Of a stretch of DNA of 64,000 nucleotides, positions 27,706-36,940 are shown in pieces; positions within the stretch are counted from its first letter, which is position 1; every line of letters starts with the position of its first letter. This DNA is from a virus, in IMG/VR virus record IMGVR_UViG_3300025012_000083, positions 1-64,000 of that record, one strand, 5' to 3'. Made by a program: the position numbers and the translations under genes. The notes under the pieces are model-generated. The model did not search any database, was not told the origin of the DNA, and was given only the letters and a program-made list of their open reading frames with translations.

Positions 27706-27733
27706 TTTAATCGTGATCGACCACACGATTAAA
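27706..27733. promoter_or_regulatory. Palindrome, operator-like
   Basis: Perfect 10-bp inverted repeat TTTAATCGTG/CACGATTAAA with an 8-nt spacer, between the RNA polymerase gene and the next gene downstream. No T-run follows on either strand, so a protein binding site is likelier than a terminator. Confidence 0.45.
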
Positions 27734-27822
27734 TACTGATGTAAGGGTATCATACCTCTTAGATTTGTATATTAGCCTATGTTTCCCTAATAGTAGGTAT
27801 TTTGAAAACAGTACTTATCCTT

Positions 27823-27904
27823 ACTCCTGCAAGGGTTTCAGCAATTTGTAATATTTATTTATTATTTTGCAAACCTTGAAACCCTTGTGAGAGTAGGGTT
27901 TTAG
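27823..27904. repeat. Inverted pair of the AAACCCTTG repeat
   Basis: The left copy (minus orientation: CTGAAACCCTTGCAGGAGT) and right copy (plus: CTTGAAACCCTTGTGAGAGT) face each other across about 33 nt and end 4 bases before the RNA polymerase stop codon. A third copy is at 3261-3290. Confidence 0.5.
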
Positions 27905-27907
27905 GGA

Positions 27908-30514
27908 TTAGCTAACTGGTAAAGTATTTTTCTTATGATAGTACCTTAATGCCTTTTCTCTATTTTGTTGTTCACGAATACTTTTCCAACATTCATTACA
28001 ATATTTAGTTTGATTATTAATAGTCTGTTCAATCCTTTCTCCGCAAACTTCACAAAGCATAGAATTTTCTGCAATATTTTTATTTAAATTCTCAATAATT
28101 ACATCTCCAAAACACTCCCATAACGTAGTTTTATAATTAGCCTTTTTATGTATATATAAATATTCAACTAGCACATCAACCACATAATTTACATCACTAT
28201 TTATTTTAAGTATCTCATTTCTAATTTCTTTGTATAAATATACTGAATTTCCTGCTTCATCATTAGATACCTTTGTAATCATAAAATGATTTTTTAAATC
28301 TAATTCAGTATATTTTTTAATTATCTCATCATTTTGTTCTATTTTTTTATTATTCATAAGCATCTTGTAATTAAATTTTCCTAAATTCAGTGCATTGTAA
28401 TTAATATTAGGATTTGGAATAATCTTTTCAAGTTTATTTACTACACTATTATTGATTTTCTCTACTTTATCTTTTTCTTTATCTTTGGCATATATAAAAA
28501 AATGAGGTGTTTTTGATTTAGTGTAACCACTAATTAATTTATGTTTGTCATCTGGTCTTTCTGGTTTATATAGCGTTTTAGCAAAATCAATGACAAAGTT
28601 TGATTCCATACATAGAAGTTTAATTGCATCTAGATTTACATTTTCACTATTCCATATCTTTGTAATATTGTTACTCACCATTCCAATATTTCCACCAGTA
28701 TAAGCAGTTTTCAAACCATTATAAATACTATTGTTAGTAATTAATTCTGCTGATGCTTTTCTCATGTTATAATATAAGGGAACAATGTCTATCATATTGC
28801 GTTCTGCAACCTCAATCAGTGTGTGATCTGCTACTACTAAACTTTTGTCTCCATCCCAATCATTTTGTAAAATCTTAGATATTAAATCATGACATGAATT
28901 ATATAATCCTTTCGTGATAAACCATTTGCACTTTTCTTCCTCTATTGTATTATTTCTAACTGCCCACTCTCTATAAAGATGCGGTGATCTTAAACATGCT
29001 AATTTTGGTTTATCTTTATATAGATTACAATAAACTTCACCGTCATTTAATAAACCTTTTGGATTTAATTCTCCTTTTATTAAATACTCACAAAAAGCAT
29101 ACATATCAGGAATTATGAATGTGTACTTACCATTAACATCTAATTTTCCTGCTCTAGCATTTTTAACCATACTTTTTTTCACTTGTTTTAATATTTCTTT
29201 ACTATATGTATCATTTAATAATTCAGGATAAATTACCAATGCTTGTTGAATATAATTCTTGTTCACATTTGTTTTAGTAACTCCTAAAACTTTCAGCATT
29301 GTTTTTCTATCCTTACCTATGTTTACAATATTGTTCTTAGTTTGTTTTGCGACTTCCTCTAATTCTTCATCAGACATACATGTAAGCGTCTGCAATGTTT
29401 GATAATTAATTTTTGCATTTCCTATAATATCTTCCTCTTCATTACACATTCCTGCTTGGCAATTATATTTTTTATAATTTTCTACATATTGCTCCCAACT
29501 TTCAAAATACTTATACATCTTGAATTGACTTTTACAAAAGATAACCTCTATTTTTTCTTTTAAAATATCATGTTCTACGCCATAAATATCTTTTACTATA
29601 CCATATTTCTTCCCGTCTTCGTTTTTATTTGCTTCTCTTATGAATTTATCGAAAGGGAAGGGGGTAATTAACCCCTTCACCCAAGGCAAGCGAATCATTG
29701 TACTCTTTCTTGTTTTACTAGGCAATATCATCCCAATACCATCCGTATGAGAAATTGGTACATCCATTTTCTTTCTATTTATAGAATAAGTTTCATCATC
29801 TATAAGATCGACAGTTCCATTAACCATAGATTCAAAATCTTCTACTACAATTGACTTATCAATATTAAATCCTTGCCATATATCTGTCGCAGAATTTGAA
29901 AGAGCTAGATAACTCAAATATTTATTTATATTTGCCCCACCAAGTTTATTAATAATATCAATTGTCAATCCACACATTAAAGTATTTTGATGTTTACGTA
30001 GTGAACTTTCCTTAATAAATACTGTCTTTTTTGTGCGAATTTGTCCAGCACTTGCTGTCAAACAAACATATTTTTCATTTCCATACATATACCCATCTAA
30101 TATTATATCCTCGATTACATCAAAGAAAAATGTTTGTACAATCATAATATCAGTTGATAACGTATTTTCTGGAATCTGCATTGTTCTAGTTAATACAGAA
30201 TCAAATATTGAAATTATATTTCTCTTGTTTAGTGATTCTGGTCTCAAATTTCTTATTCCTGTATTTTTATTAAACTCGATATACAGTTTATCTTTCAGTT
30301 TCTTTATCATTTTATTGGCGTTTGACATATGTTTAGTATAATATTTACTCAATTCTTTATTTTCTTTTTTGCCTTTTAGTTTTTTTCTTTTTTTATTTAA
30401 TTCAAATTTATATTTATATAATCTACCCAAATATTTATGTATTCTTGCTTCATCTTTATTGTAGAATGAGCTTGTATCAACAGAGTAGATATGTACTTGT
30501 TTATTAAGATTTAT
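27908..30514 (-). CDS. YonO/RdRP-like single-subunit RNA polymerase
   Basis: 868 residues if started at the ATA at 30514, which lies 8 nt after GAGGAG; the next usual start (TTG at 30430) has no ribosome site and would remove QVHIYSVDTSSFYN. Two double-psi-barrel signatures: HTDGIGMILPS...RLPWVKGL near residues 256-281, and the catalytic metal motif NDWDGDKSLVV near 551-561 (DxDGD), preceded by LACLRSPHLYREW. C-terminal zinc ribbon with Cys at about 821, 824, 839 and 842. The SPbeta homologue YonO is a DNA-dependent RNA polymerase for late genes; the same job here is inference. Confidence 0.82.
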   Translation of the reverse strand: MNLNKQVHIYSVDTSSFYNKDEARIHKYLGRLYKYKFELNKKRKKLKGKKENKELSKYYTKHMSNANKMIKKLKDKLYIEFNKNTGIRNLRPESLNKRNIISIFDSVLTRTMQIPENTLSTDIMIVQTFFFDVIEDIILDGYMYGNEKYVCLTASAGQIRTKKTVFIKESSLRKHQNTLMCGLTIDIINKLGGANINKYLSYLALSNSATDIWQGFNIDKSIVVEDFESMVNGTVDLIDDETYSINRKKMDVPISHTDGIGMILPSKTRKSTMIRLPWVKGLITPFPFDKFIREANKNEDGKKYGIVKDIYGVEHDILKEKIEVIFCKSQFKMYKYFESWEQYVENYKKYNCQAGMCNEEEDIIGNAKINYQTLQTLTCMSDEELEEVAKQTKNNIVNIGKDRKTMLKVLGVTKTNVNKNYIQQALVIYPELLNDTYSKEILKQVKKSMVKNARAGKLDVNGKYTFIIPDMYAFCEYLIKGELNPKGLLNDGEVYCNLYKDKPKLACLRSPHLYREWAVRNNTIEEEKCKWFITKGLYNSCHDLISKILQNDWDGDKSLVVADHTLIEVAERNMIDIVPLYYNMRKASAELITNNSIYNGLKTAYTGGNIGMVSNNITKIWNSENVNLDAIKLLCMESNFVIDFAKTLYKPERPDDKHKLISGYTKSKTPHFFIYAKDKEKDKVEKINNSVVNKLEKIIPNPNINYNALNLGKFNYKMLMNNKKIEQNDEIIKKYTELDLKNHFMITKVSNDEAGNSVYLYKEIRNEILKINSDVNYVVDVLVEYLYIHKKANYKTTLWECFGDVIIENLNKNIAENSMLCEVCGERIEQTINNQTKYCNECWKSIREQQNREKALRYYHKKNTLPVS

Positions 30515-30537
30515 GACAATCTCTCCTCTACATTATT

Positions 30538-31536
30538 TTATTTTTTAATTATAGAATTAAGGAACTCATTCAAATTTGTATGTATGTAATTATAATACCA
30601 ATCTTTATCTTGAAATATTTTTCTGCCATTATAGTAGTCAAGTCTAAACAAAGGTATATTATTATCTTCACAATATTTATCTTTAATATGATCTCTTTCT
30701 CTTGCCCTTACTCTTCTTGGTTGTGTATGATTATATCTATGTTCTTCATCATCTATTTCTACTAATCCTAGTAATTTATTATCATCATCTAATATCCCAA
30801 AATCATATTTTAAGTGTTCACCATTTTCACCCATTAAATCATCAAAAGTATATTGTACTCTAATATTATGATTAGGATAATTATCTATTAAATAATCATA
30901 AGGAACTTTTTCAGAATAAGGTAGGTTGCAAATTGGACACCACCTACCTTTCCTAAGATTTAAAGGCATTATATCCCAAATATAATTATGCTCATTACAT
31001 TTTACTGACAAATGTATTCCTGCACCTTCATATGTACCTAACAATGTTCCATTTTTACTATTTACTATGTCTTCCATTTCTTTTTGAAATTCTCCAGTTC
31101 GTCCATAGCAAGCAGGACACCATTGAGGTTTATTCAGTAAACTATCTGCATTACTAAAGAAGTTTGGGTGTCCATCTACTTTACAATCTACTTCATATAA
31201 ATCTTTTGCTATAGTCCATTCTGTGCTTATTAGTTCACCTCCCATCGACCTACAATATTCCTGTAATCTTTTATATTGATAAGTTTTATCTTTTATTGCT
31301 AGAGTTGCTTTTAAACTCTTCAATTCTATATCACATTTTTTACAAGGTTGAAAACATTTTGCTAATACATTTTTAGCATTTAAAGTTTTATATGTATCGC
31401 CATGTTTTTCACAATGATAGACAAAATCTATTGGTTCTGTACCTCCTAGATATTCACTTAATATTTCTACTTTATCACCACGTTTTGCGAATACTTTCTG
31501 CTTATATGTGTCTGTGCTTTGTAATTTTACTCCCAA
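30538..31536 (-). CDS. Zinc-ribbon VSR-like homing endonuclease
   Basis: 332 residues, TTG at 31536 about 10 nt after AGGAGG. Three zinc-finger-like modules (YHCEKHGDTYKT with CKKC; DCKVDGHPNF with WCPACYG; KCNEHNYIWDI with WCPICN), then a VSR-like nuclease domain: QYTFDDLMGENGEHLKYDFG, GLVEIDDEEHRYNHT, RDHIKDKYCEDNNIPLFRLDY. EDxHD-type residues are visible. Inserted just upstream of the RNA polymerase gene. Probably a mobile element. Confidence 0.78.
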   Translation of the reverse strand: MGVKLQSTDTYKQKVFAKRGDKVEILSEYLGGTEPIDFVYHCEKHGDTYKTLNAKNVLAKCFQPCKKCDIELKSLKATLAIKDKTYQYKRLQEYCRSMGGELISTEWTIAKDLYEVDCKVDGHPNFFSNADSLLNKPQWCPACYGRTGEFQKEMEDIVNSKNGTLLGTYEGAGIHLSVKCNEHNYIWDIMPLNLRKGRWCPICNLPYSEKVPYDYLIDNYPNHNIRVQYTFDDLMGENGEHLKYDFGILDDDNKLLGLVEIDDEEHRYNHTQPRRVRARERDHIKDKYCEDNNIPLFRLDYYNGRKIFQDKDWYYNYIHTNLNEFLNSIIKK

Positions 31537-31645
31537 TTAATTTATTCCTCCTATTTTATTTTTATTATTATAATATTTATTTATTAATTTAATGGAAAGG
31601 GAGTTTTACACTCCCTACTTCTTATCCTCTACCATCCAAAAACCT

Positions 31646-32089
31646 CTAACAATCCATAATCAAATCCTGAATCATATCATACAATTCATTCTTCTTAACA
31701 CCATAAATTACATCACTTTTCTGACTAACCATTCCTTGTATCCACTCAAATACACTTCTACTCACAAATTTACCATCAATATAAAATGGTTTATGTCCTT
31801 TATACTCAAATACAGCACCAATGCTTTCTACTCTATCTTCATTTAATTTCTCATTTTTATATTTATACTGATTAAATTTAACCTCTACCCATAGCTCACT
31901 TCTCATTTCATCTTTAAAACACCTCATACCTTCGTCCATATATTCTTGATATTCCACAGATACTTCTGTTTGTCTTGATGCTATTACTCCTAATTTTTCT
32001 TCAATAAATTCTTCTATTCTTTCTGTAAGATCAATTTCTAATTCATCTAAATCAAATTCTGTAATAATAAAATTCTTATCAATGCTCAT
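31646..32089 (-). CDS. Conserved-looking phage protein, unknown
   Basis: 147 residues, ATG behind GAAGGAG. Acidic helical N-terminus (EFDLDELEIDLTERIEEFIEEK) and a C-terminal half with VEFKYNQ-like beta strands. No catalytic motif recognised. Lies between the methyltransferase and endonuclease genes. Confidence 0.55.
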   Translation of the reverse strand: MSIDKNFIITEFDLDELEIDLTERIEEFIEEKLGVIASRQTEVSVEYQEYMDEGMRCFKDEMRSELWVEVKFNQYKYKNEKLNEDRVESIGAVFEYKGHKPFYIDGKFVSRSVFEWIQGMVSQKSDVIYGVKKNELYDMIQDLIMDC

Positions 32090-32131
32090 TTTTATTTCTC
32101 CTTCTTGCTATTGGTAGCAACCCATAATTTA

Positions 32132-32910
32132 TTATTTATTAACCAACAAACCTTCCTTATGTAATCTAACTCTTTCCTGTCCTAACTCAAAATACTTTTC
32201 ATCATTCTCAAACCCTATGTAATTTCTATTTGTATTTATACATGCTATTGCTGTTGTAAAAGATCCCATACAATTATCTAAAATCAATTCACCTTCATTA
32301 GAGTATGTTTTTATAAGATATCCTAGTAATTCAACTGGTTTTTGAGCAGGATGAAGTTTATTTTTAGCATTTACAACCACATTAAATTTTTGCACACTTG
32401 TAGGATATCTTAAATCTTCGTAATTTTCTTTTCTTACTCCCGTGATATTATGTAAATCGCTTTTTACTTCTCCCGTTGTATATTTATAATTATTTCTTTT
32501 AGCGGAAGCTTCTGTAACATCCCTTGCTTCTTTTATTGGGTTGTATGTAGGTTTCTTTTTGTAAAAAACACTTATCGTTTCATGACTTCTCATTGGTTGA
32601 TTTTTTGCATTCGCAAAACCACTTGGTTTATTTTTATGCCAAATCCAATCATATCTAAATAATTTTATATTACTCAATCTTAGATAACTGCTAAAGGGTT
32701 CTGCTCCAAATAAAACTATCGCTCCATTTTCTTTTATAATTCTTTCATATTGTAACCACAACTTATCTAGAGGGATTACACTGTCCCATTTTGCTTGAGT
32801 AGTACCGTAAGGAAGATCACAGAGGATTAAATCTATACTTTTATCTTCTATTATACACATACCATTATCACCAATACAATCCTCATTATATACTTTATTC
32901 AATTCTAACA
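32132..32910 (-). CDS. DNA adenine/cytosine-N4 methyltransferase
   Basis: 259 residues from the ATG at 32910 behind GAAGGAAAT; a further upstream start at 32962 has no ribosome site. Motif IV comes first (ILCDLPYGTTQAKWD, residues about 27-42), then the target-recognition part (WIWHKNKPSGFANAKNQPMRSHE), and motif I last (LILDNCMGSFTTAIACINTNRNYIGFE, about 205-231), so this is a beta-class amino-methyltransferase. Its likely role is protection of phage DNA from host restriction; no partner nuclease is nearby. Confidence 0.85.
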
Positions 32911-32985
32911 TTATTATTTCCTTCTTTCTGTTTTTCAAACTATAAAGTCCCTTAAAACTCACCTTTTGTTGGATTATATTAATAT

Positions 32986-33255
32986 TTATTTATATTTTAT
33001 AATGTTTTTATGATATAATTCATCAAAATCTTCATTTGATAACGGACTTGTTTCTTTAAGATAATTGTAATGCTCTTCTTCTTTTAAAGTATTAGTCCAT
33101 TCTCTATTCCAACATTCTTCACAATCAGAATTGTCTTTACATAAAATCATTTCTCCATTAGATATCCCATACTCCTGTGGGCAAGATCCTGAAATAATCA
33201 TATTAGGATTTCTGTTGTTATTTTCTATCTCTAATGCTTTTTCAATAAGTTTAAT
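32986..33255 (-). CDS. Cys-rich small phage protein, AUU start
   Basis: 89 residues if started at ATT 33255, 8 nt after AGGAGG. The first ATG in frame (33201) has no ribosome site and would cut MKLIEKALEIENNNRNPNM, a start conserved in similar phage proteins as I recall them. Cys-containing centre: SGSCPQEYGI, LCKDNSDCEECWNREW. Likely zinc-binding. Function unknown. Confidence 0.65.
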   Translation of the reverse strand: MKLIEKALEIENNNRNPNMIISGSCPQEYGISNGEMILCKDNSDCEECWNREWTNTLKEEEHYNYLKETSPLSNEDFDELYHKNIIKYK

Positions 33256-33273
33256 TTCAAAAACCTCCTATTT

Positions 33274-33465
33274 TTAATAATCCATACAACTAACTACTTC
33301 TATATCCATTCTTTCAGCACACTCACCACATATGTATCTATCTTTATCAACACTAACAAATATATCTTCTATTTGTAATAATTCCTTAGAACAATAATAA
33401 CATGATTCAAAAACACTATTGTTGTCAGCTTCACTATTATAAGACAATTGATTTTGCATTTTCAT
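33274..33465 (-). CDS. Small zinc-ribbon protein
   Basis: 63 residues, ATG 12 nt after GGAGG. Two CxxC pairs: CYYCSKEL and YICGECAERMD. Overlaps the 3' end of the next gene upstream by 29 bases. Function unknown. Confidence 0.55.
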   Translation of the reverse strand: MKMQNQLSYNSEADNNSVFESCYYCSKELLQIEDIFVSVDKDRYICGECAERMDIEVVSCMDY

Positions 33466-33832
33466 TTTTCACACGAACCTCCGAAAACACAAAGTCAGTA
33501 TAATCTTCTAAAAGTATCTCAATTTGATTTCCAACATTCTCAAACAATTTGCTTTCTAACTGCATACTGCCAACACAATATCCCTCTACTTTTTGCTCAT
33601 TGCTCCTACACATATGTAAGCAACCCATTCCATTAAATTCAATATTATTAACTCTTCCTAAAACTCTTACCAATTTGTTATTAATGTTTTTACCATTGAA
33701 AATGTTATCTAGAATATTGGTGAGTGATGTTTGCGAATTATCTGAAGGTGATGTAATTATGTAATTTATTTTATTATTAATTGAATTTGTGTCAGATATA
33801 GATAGTTGACCTTGGAAATGATAAGTTTTCAT
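33437..33832 (-). CDS. Small beta-rich protein, unknown
   Basis: 131 residues from the ATG at 33832 (behind AAGAAGG), giving MKTYHFQGQLSISD. The start at 33919 has no ribosome site. Contains RVLGRVNNIEFNGMGCLHMC. No named family recognised. Confidence 0.55.
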   Translation of the reverse strand: MKTYHFQGQLSISDTNSINNKINYIITSPSDNSQTSLTNILDNIFNGKNINNKLVRVLGRVNNIEFNGMGCLHMCRSNEQKVEGYCVGSMQLESKLFENVGNQIEILLEDYTDFVFSEVRVKNENAKSIVL

Positions 33833-34062
33833 ATTTTTAATTTGCCTTCTTTCTATTATTAATTTTATTTTTGTATTTTTATTAAATATCTCGACCTTGA
33901 GTAATAGAATTACCATCATTTTCCAACCCTGTAATCAGCCTATAGCTTTATTCTTAAAATGACAATTCAATATAAATGGGCTGTATTGATAGCAAAAATC
34001 TATCTGCTATAATCTTACATATTGAAGAATTGAACGCCTTATAATGAGTTTTAAATTGATTT
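33833..34062. other. Intergenic, palindromic patches
   Basis: No gene seen. Contains a minus-strand TTATAAGG/TATAGC-rich stretch and short self-complementary segments (GATAGCAAAAATCTATC near 33985-34001). No confident promoter. Confidence 0.25.
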
Positions 34063-34473
34063 TTATTTATTTGTATTAGATATATTATTTTTATCTTCTT
34101 TTAGTTTCGCTTTTAAATTATCTGCTTTAAGTTTTTCCTTGTGAAGTTTCAATTGCTCATTTTTCCCTTTAATCTGAAAATGTAACACAGAATGAATTTT
34201 ATCTATATCCTTTTCATCCACAAGATAGACTTTCTCTTCACAATCAATATGTAATGTGTATTTAATCCCTAATTCATCAAACTGTGGTAAAACTATATTT
34301 GTTGTGCTTTTGCCTTTCGGGAAATATATAGCCAATGTTCCTTTATCATCATAGCGATAAGTTTCTGTTTGTGATTTTCCAAGCAAATAATTATCTGATT
34401 CATTTTTAGTTGGTTTATTTGTTTTTAGATCATAAGGCATATGTATTGTGTAGATACCGATGTAGTCTAAAAT
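34063..34473 (-). CDS. Small protein, AUU start
   Basis: 136 residues if started at ATT 34473, 7-9 nt after AAAGGAGGTG. The first ATG (34440) has no ribosome site and lies 11 codons inside an open frame that begins ILDYIGIYTIH. C-terminal half is a Lys-rich helix (KGKNEQLKLHKEKLKADNL). Function unknown. Confidence 0.6.
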   Translation of the reverse strand: MLDYIGIYTIHMPYDLKTNKPTKNESDNYLLGKSQTETYRYDDKGTLAIYFPKGKSTTNIVLPQFDELGIKYTLHIDCEEKVYLVDEKDIDKIHSVLHFQIKGKNEQLKLHKEKLKADNLKAKLKEDKNNISNTNK

Positions 34474-34520
34474 TTCTTTTCACCTCCTTTATATAAATAT
34501 TTATTTTAGTATTTAACAAC

Positions 34521-34694
34521 TTAATATGTATTGTAACTATACATTAACTTCTTATTATCACATTCTTTACAAACTAAATGAACCCAATGTTCTGTGTAAC
34601 TATCGTCATACCACATATTAAATTTTTCAGTATGATTTATTGATGTAGAATTGCTGTGGCAAACCTTACATTCAATATGAAAACCTATATTCAT
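34521..34694 (-). CDS. Small zinc-ribbon protein
   Basis: 57 residues from the ATG at 34694 behind GAGGAGG. Two Cys pairs, ECKVCHSNS and LVCKECDNK, with Trp and His between them. First gene after a TTGCAT/TACAAT promoter. Confidence 0.6.
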   Translation of the reverse strand: MNIGFHIECKVCHSNSTSINHTEKFNMWYDDSYTEHWVHLVCKECDNKKLMYSYNTY

Positions 34695-34720
34695 TAATAT
34701 CACCTCCTCTCTACTACTTC

Positions 34721-34749
34721 ATTGTATCATTAATTAAGAAATAATGCAA
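34721..34749 (-). promoter_or_regulatory. Sigma-A promoter, TTGCAT/TACAAT type
   Basis: Minus strand TTGCAT, 17-nt spacer, TACAAT, 27 nt before the gene at 34694. Two other promoters (37493-37521 and 43138-43166) share TTGCATTA and TACAAT. Confidence 0.7.
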
Positions 34750-34784
34750 GTAATATTATTTATTGCTTTATATACCTATGTATT

Positions 34785-34994
34785 CTATTGAATCTTCTTT
34801 GTAACACCTCTTTTATCACGATATTTCTTAATTATAAAATCAAGAAACTCTTTCTTCATATTAAATATTTGCAAACCAAGATCAAATACTTTCTCCCATA
34901 CTTTTAACATAGCAATTAGTAGTACTCCACTGGTAATAATTAAGGATAGTCCAATAGTTACTTTGATGAGATTATCTATGATTATGTATTCCAT
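34785..34994 (-). CDS. Small membrane protein
   Basis: 69 residues, ATG behind AGAAAGG. One transmembrane helix (VTIGLSLIITSGVLLIAML, residues about 12-30) followed by a basic tail KKYRDKRGVTKK. Could be a holin- or spanin-type or regulatory membrane peptide; one helix is not enough to decide. Confidence 0.55.
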   Translation of the reverse strand: MEYIIIDNLIKVTIGLSLIITSGVLLIAMLKVWEKVFDLGLQIFNMKKEFLDFIIKKYRDKRGVTKKIQ

Positions 34995-35010
34995 TTATTT
35001 TATTCCTTTC

Positions 35011-35292
35011 TCACATTGTTGAATTATACAAATCTTTCATTTCATCTTTCAAAGATTCATAACCATATTTATAATCTAATCTTGGGAATATAGTTACTGA
35101 GCGTTTCCATTTCATATGTTCTACGGTTAAGATAATTTCATGTCCTATGCTGTATCCTTCTTTATCTAATTTATCATATTGACTTACTATGAATTTAGGA
35201 GGAGAATCTGTATCGTTACCATATTCTTGTTTACATATTTTATCTACTGCAAATTGGATGGAATCAATGATATTTATGTGTTCTAGTTTCAT
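35011..35292 (-). CDS. Small protein, unknown
   Basis: 93 residues, ATG behind AAAGGAG. Mixed alpha/beta (EIILTVEHMKWKRSVTIFPR). No motif recognised. Confidence 0.5.
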   Translation of the reverse strand: MKLEHINIIDSIQFAVDKICKQEYGNDTDSPPKFIVSQYDKLDKEGYSIGHEIILTVEHMKWKRSVTIFPRLDYKYGYESLKDEMKDLYNSTM

Positions 35293-35406
35293 GTTTTATT
35301 CTCCTTTTCTATTTTGACAAAACAAATCTCTCAAGCACCAACCACTTAGAAATCCATCAAAGAAAAAATATTAAAATGATAAGTAACACAGATATTTCTT
35401 TACTCA

Positions 35407-35646
35407 TTAATTATCCTCTCTTAAAATCTTTGATAAATCTTTCAATGCTTTTTGTCTCATAACCTTTTTATACTCAGTTTGTTTCTGACCGATTATTTCT
35501 ATATTAGAATTTATTTTTAGTAGTCTTTCTACGATGGATTCATATGGAGCAATTGTCAATCCTAAAATATTACATCTTTGTTTCATTAATGATAATTCTC
35601 CTAAGATGTAATCAATGTCGCTTTTAATTGCTTCAATTTCAAACAT
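35407..35646 (-). CDS. Small helical protein, unknown
   Basis: 79 residues, ATG behind AAGGAGG; overlaps the upstream gene by 8 bases, so the two are translationally coupled. Helical, with Lys-rich C-terminus. Function unknown. Confidence 0.5.
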   Translation of the reverse strand: MFEIEAIKSDIDYILGELSLMKQRCNILGLTIAPYESIVERLLKINSNIEIIGQKQTEYKKVMRQKALKDLSKILREDN

Positions 35647-35986
35647 TTATTTCCTCCTTATGTTCGTTAATCCATCCATAATCCAAATTATAATACAATT
35701 TAGCAAGGTAACTTGGTAATCTGTATACTAATTTATCCTCAATATCTTTTAATTTGTTTTTATATTTATCTCTAAACACAATGTTATTGTCATCTTTCTC
35801 ATCATATTTAAACATATCTGACCAATCCAATAAAGCCCAGAGTGACTTTGATTCTATGTCAACATAACCTTCTTTGATATAAGGATTTATGCGATAAGAT
35901 AAATCTTTCAGAAATGGAATATTAATTCCTTCTGGTCTTTTTAATAATGCCCATGTTACAATATTTTCAATGCTTAGTGTATACAT
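35639..35986 (-). CDS. Small protein, unknown
   Basis: 115 residues, ATG behind TTGGAGG. Aromatic-rich (ESKSLWALLDWSDMFKYDE). Forms a two-gene unit with 35407-35646. No family recognised. Confidence 0.5.
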   Translation of the reverse strand: MYTLSIENIVTWALLKRPEGINIPFLKDLSYRINPYIKEGYVDIESKSLWALLDWSDMFKYDEKDDNNIVFRDKYKNKLKDIEDKLVYRLPSYLAKLYYNLDYGWINEHKEEINV

Positions 35987-36114
35987 TATATTCCTCCAAT
36001 TTCTCGCTCGACAGATTTGTCGGATGAGGTGTAATCACAATTTTTAAATTCTATTTAGTTTCTTATGTGACGTAATATATTTACTTAAACCATCAAAAAG
36101 AAATTGTCTTTATA

Positions 36115-36321
36115 TCATTCTCCTAAATAATTTAATCTATTTGCTATACAAGTAGGGCATAATAATCCTGCTTCTTCATGATGCGTTGGATTAATTAATT
36201 CCCATAAGTAATTTGGTATAATTAAGTCTGGAAATTCACCATATTTCATTCTACAATCATAGCAACATCCTTGTGGTCTTTCATTATCATTGTATTTCCA
36301 CTTGTATTTATAATTATTCAA
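36115..36321 (-). CDS. Small zinc-finger protein
   Basis: 68 residues, TTG start about 10 nt after GAGGTGA. Cys pairs CCYDCRMKYG and LCPTCIANR with His in between (HHEEAG). The Shine-Dalgarno lies inside the end of the upstream membrane-protein gene, so the pair is coupled. Confidence 0.55.
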   Translation of the reverse strand: MNNYKYKWKYNDNERPQGCCYDCRMKYGEFPDLIIPNYLWELINPTHHEEAGLLCPTCIANRLNYLGE

Positions 36322-36330
36322 TTATTTTAT

Positions 36331-36903
36331 TCACCTCTTTAAATCTCTTTCAACAATCTTAATAACTTTATAATCAAATATACCCATAATAAACTGTGCA
36401 AATATCTGTAATCCAATTAATATATTAATACTTACCTCAAACTTTATTGCTACTATTGCTAATGTAGCTCCCATGATCTGTGCTATAGATACTAAATAAC
36501 TTTCTTGTGTCTGATAATTTGTTAAATCATCTCCTTGCCATATTTTATTTATATTCGATTTAATAATACACATCCATATTGCTGAAGATGTTCCATTGAG
36601 TATGGAAATACCGAAGAATCTTATGTTTATATTGTGTAATCCATAAATTGACACAAATAAGAATCCTAAAACATCTAAAATTACTATTAATAAGAAGAAT
36701 TTTTGTAATAATTCTCTATTCTTTTGTTTCTTTAATATGTAATTTATAAGAAATATTGTGATAATTCCTACCCAGTTTACTATTGAATATATGTATGTGG
36801 ATACTTTTTGCATGAAATATATGTTTACTGTAGGAGTTGTTAGTGCGAATAGTAGACAATTTGTGAATATTCCAGTGTATAGGTATAGTTTTATGTTTTT
36901 GAT
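36331..36903 (-). CDS. Polytopic membrane protein, AUC start
   Basis: 190 residues if started at ATC 36903, 8 nt after GAGGTG. The first ATG (36813) has no ribosome site and would drop 30 residues including a full membrane helix (LYTGIFTNCLLFALTTPTV). About five transmembrane helices. The pattern ISILNGTSSAIWMCIIKSNINK resembles the central loop and helix of MFS-type transporters, so it may be half of such a carrier. Function unknown. Confidence 0.6.
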   Translation of the reverse strand: MKNIKLYLYTGIFTNCLLFALTTPTVNIYFMQKVSTYIYSIVNWVGIITIFLINYILKKQKNRELLQKFFLLIVILDVLGFLFVSIYGLHNINIRFFGISILNGTSSAIWMCIIKSNINKIWQGDDLTNYQTQESYLVSIAQIMGATLAIVAIKFEVSINILIGLQIFAQFIMGIFDYKVIKIVERDLKR

Positions 36904-36940
36904 TGTGTGATCACCTCATTTGTGTTTATTATATATTAAC

